From positions 3,520 through 10,820 of the forward strand of contig JAHWJR010000049.1 in the NCBI GenBank assembly GCA_019348335.1: DNA of 7,301 nucleotides, written 5' to 3'. The notes under the pieces are model-generated. The model was not told where the DNA came from, searched no databases, and was given only the letters and a program-made list of their open reading frames with translations. Shown one piece after another: positions 6,522 through 7,301 of the stretch (its first letter is position 1; the number at the start of each line of letters is the position of its first letter). Source of the DNA: Actinomycetota bacterium (GTDB lineage Bacteria; Actinomycetota; Acidimicrobiia; Acidimicrobiales; CADCSY01). A program made the translations under genes and the position numbers.

Positions 6522-6572
6522 GAGCGGCAGCCGGCTACGCCTCGGTGAGCACGCGCTCCTAGGCTGCCGCTC
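6522..6572 (+). promoter_or_regulatory. M42 gene promoter box inside an 11-bp inverted repeat abutting the start codon
   Basis: GAGCGGCAGCC (6522-6532) and GGCTGCCGCTC (6562-6572) are exact reverse complements separated by 29 bases. The loop contains a smaller hairpin, GAGC-ACGC-GCTC (6547-6558), so a compound stem is possible. The -10 box TAGGCT (6560-6565) is 7 bases before the ATG at 6573, matching two other promoters here, and four of its six bases lie in the right arm. In RNA from ngg the structure could act as a terminator without a T-tract. In read-through RNA it would place a strong stem directly before the M42 start codon. As DNA it could be an operator. Mutual overlap of stem, promoter and start codon is the notable point. 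Confidence 0.6.
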
Positions 6573-7301
6573 ATGCCCTTCACGTTGGCTCCGGCGGAAC
6601 CGGAGCGCGCCAAGCTGCTGCCCATCGACATGGACTACGTCACCGACGTCATGCTCCGGCTGCTGAGGGTCCACAGCCCTTCCGGGCGCACCGACCATGC
6701 CATGCAGCTGGTGGGCAACGAGCTCAAGGCCCTCGGCATGCCCTTCGAGGTCACCCGCCGGGGCGTGCTCAGGGGCGAGCTGGCCGGTGAGGGCGGTCCG
6801 GAGTCGCCCGATCGGGCGGTGATCGTTCACGCCGACACGATCGGGTGCATGGTGAAGCGCCTCAAGGAGAACGGCCGGCTGGAGATCGTCCCCGTGGGCA
6901 ACCACAGCGCCCGCTTCGCCGAGGGAGCCCGGGTCACCATCTTCGTCGACGAGCTCGACCGGACCTACAGCGGCACGATCCTGCCGCTCAAGGCCAGCGG
7001 CCACCGCTGGGGGGACGAGGTCGACACGCTGCCGGTGGGCTGGGAGCACGTGGAGGTGCGGGTGGACGAGCCGGTGGACGGTGCCGCCAGCCTGGCCGCC
7101 CTGGGCATCGACGTGGGGGACTTCGTGGCCTTCGACGCCACGCCGGTGGTGACCCCGTCCGGCTACGTCGCCTCCCGCCACCTCGACGACAAGGCGGGCA
7201 TCGCCGCCGCTCTGGGTGCGTTCAAGGCCCTCATCGACCACGGCGTGGTGCTCCCCGTCAACGCCCACCTGTTGGTGACCATCGCCGAGGAGGTGGGGCT
7301 G
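6573..7301 (+). CDS. M42 metallopeptidase of the NAGGN osmoprotectant system (3' end cut by window)
   Basis: The first 243 residues of an M42 glutamyl-aminopeptidase/endoglucanase-type zinc peptidase; the frame is open to the last base. M42 members are cytoplasmic, often large multimeric, dinuclear aminopeptidases. Visible sites are H86 and D88 (VIVHADTIG, first metal ligand and neighbouring Asp), bridging D205 (SRHLDDKAG), and catalytic E239 with metal ligand E240 (TIAEEVG). Residues about 105-190 fit the PDZ-like/dimerisation domain inserted in this family. The last ligand, a C-terminal His, lies beyond the window. The ATG at 6573 is supported by the promoter box 7 bases upstream, and no Shine-Dalgarno sequence is present. 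In Pseudomonas aeruginosa and others an M42 gene follows asnO and ngg in the same order. Its role there is not established; cleaving N-acetylglutaminylglutamine amide or a related peptide when osmolarity falls is an inference. Unlike ngg, it has its own promoter, so it could be controlled separately. Confidence 0.92.
   Translation, partial: MPFTLAPAEPERAKLLPIDMDYVTDVMLRLLRVHSPSGRTDHAMQLVGNELKALGMPFEVTRRGVLRGELAGEGGPESPDRAVIVHADTIGCMVKRLKENGRLEIVPVGNHSARFAEGARVTIFVDELDRTYSGTILPLKASGHRWGDEVDTLPVGWEHVEVRVDEPVDGAASLAALGIDVGDFVAFDATPVVTPSGYVASRHLDDKAGIAAALGAFKALIDHGVVLPVNAHLLVTIAEEVGL

Noticed and set aside
1..7301. A hidden novel defence, mobile or CRISPR-type system
   Set aside because: No repeat arrays, transposase, integrase, restriction or toxin-antitoxin motifs are visible. 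The distinctive system is the NAGGN osmolyte locus, which is already described in other bacteria.

Overview
The window is very GC-rich, densely coding DNA with every supported gene on the + strand. Codon third positions are strongly G/C, GTG starts are common, and four genes lack a clear Shine-Dalgarno sequence but have a TANNNT box just before the start codon. This suggests a high-GC actinobacterium, plausibly Acidimicrobiia. The taxon is an inference from composition and promoter style, not from a marker gene.

Left part (1-2894): an intergenic stretch with a 9-bp inverted repeat, then an M24-family metallopeptidase (98-1192). A short-chain dehydrogenase/reductase-fold protein follows 10 bases later (1203-1934) and lacks the Tyr and Lys of the usual YxxxK active site. 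Next, on its own promoter, is an unrecognised multi-pass membrane protein (2010-2894) with a GHWYLVQP motif.

Right part (2984-7301): a cluster I recognise as the N-acetylglutaminylglutamine amide (NAGGN) osmoprotectant locus known from Sinorhizobium meliloti and Pseudomonas aeruginosa. asnO (2984-4777) encodes a class II glutamine amidotransferase of the asparagine synthetase fold. ngg (4774-6495) encodes a GNAT acetyltransferase fused to a cyanophycin-synthetase-like ATP-grasp ligase and overlaps asnO by 4 bases. An M42 metallopeptidase of the type found with this system (6573 onward) is cut by the window end. In the known pathway Ngg makes N-acetylglutaminylglutamine from two glutamines, acetyl-CoA and ATP. 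AsnO then amidates the terminal carboxylate, giving a neutral dipeptide that accumulates under osmotic stress. The peptidase's role is not established; turnover of the dipeptide is a reasonable guess.

Regulation: TANNNT boxes lie 7 bases before the starts of the M24, membrane-protein and M42 genes and 10 bases before asnO, so these mRNAs are probably leaderless or nearly so. The SDR gene and ngg have no such box and look translationally coupled to the gene before them. The M42 box lies inside a perfect 11-bp inverted repeat whose right arm ends at the base before the ATG. A shorter 6-bp repeat brackets the asnO box in the same way. I see no RNA genes, mobile elements or CRISPR arrays.
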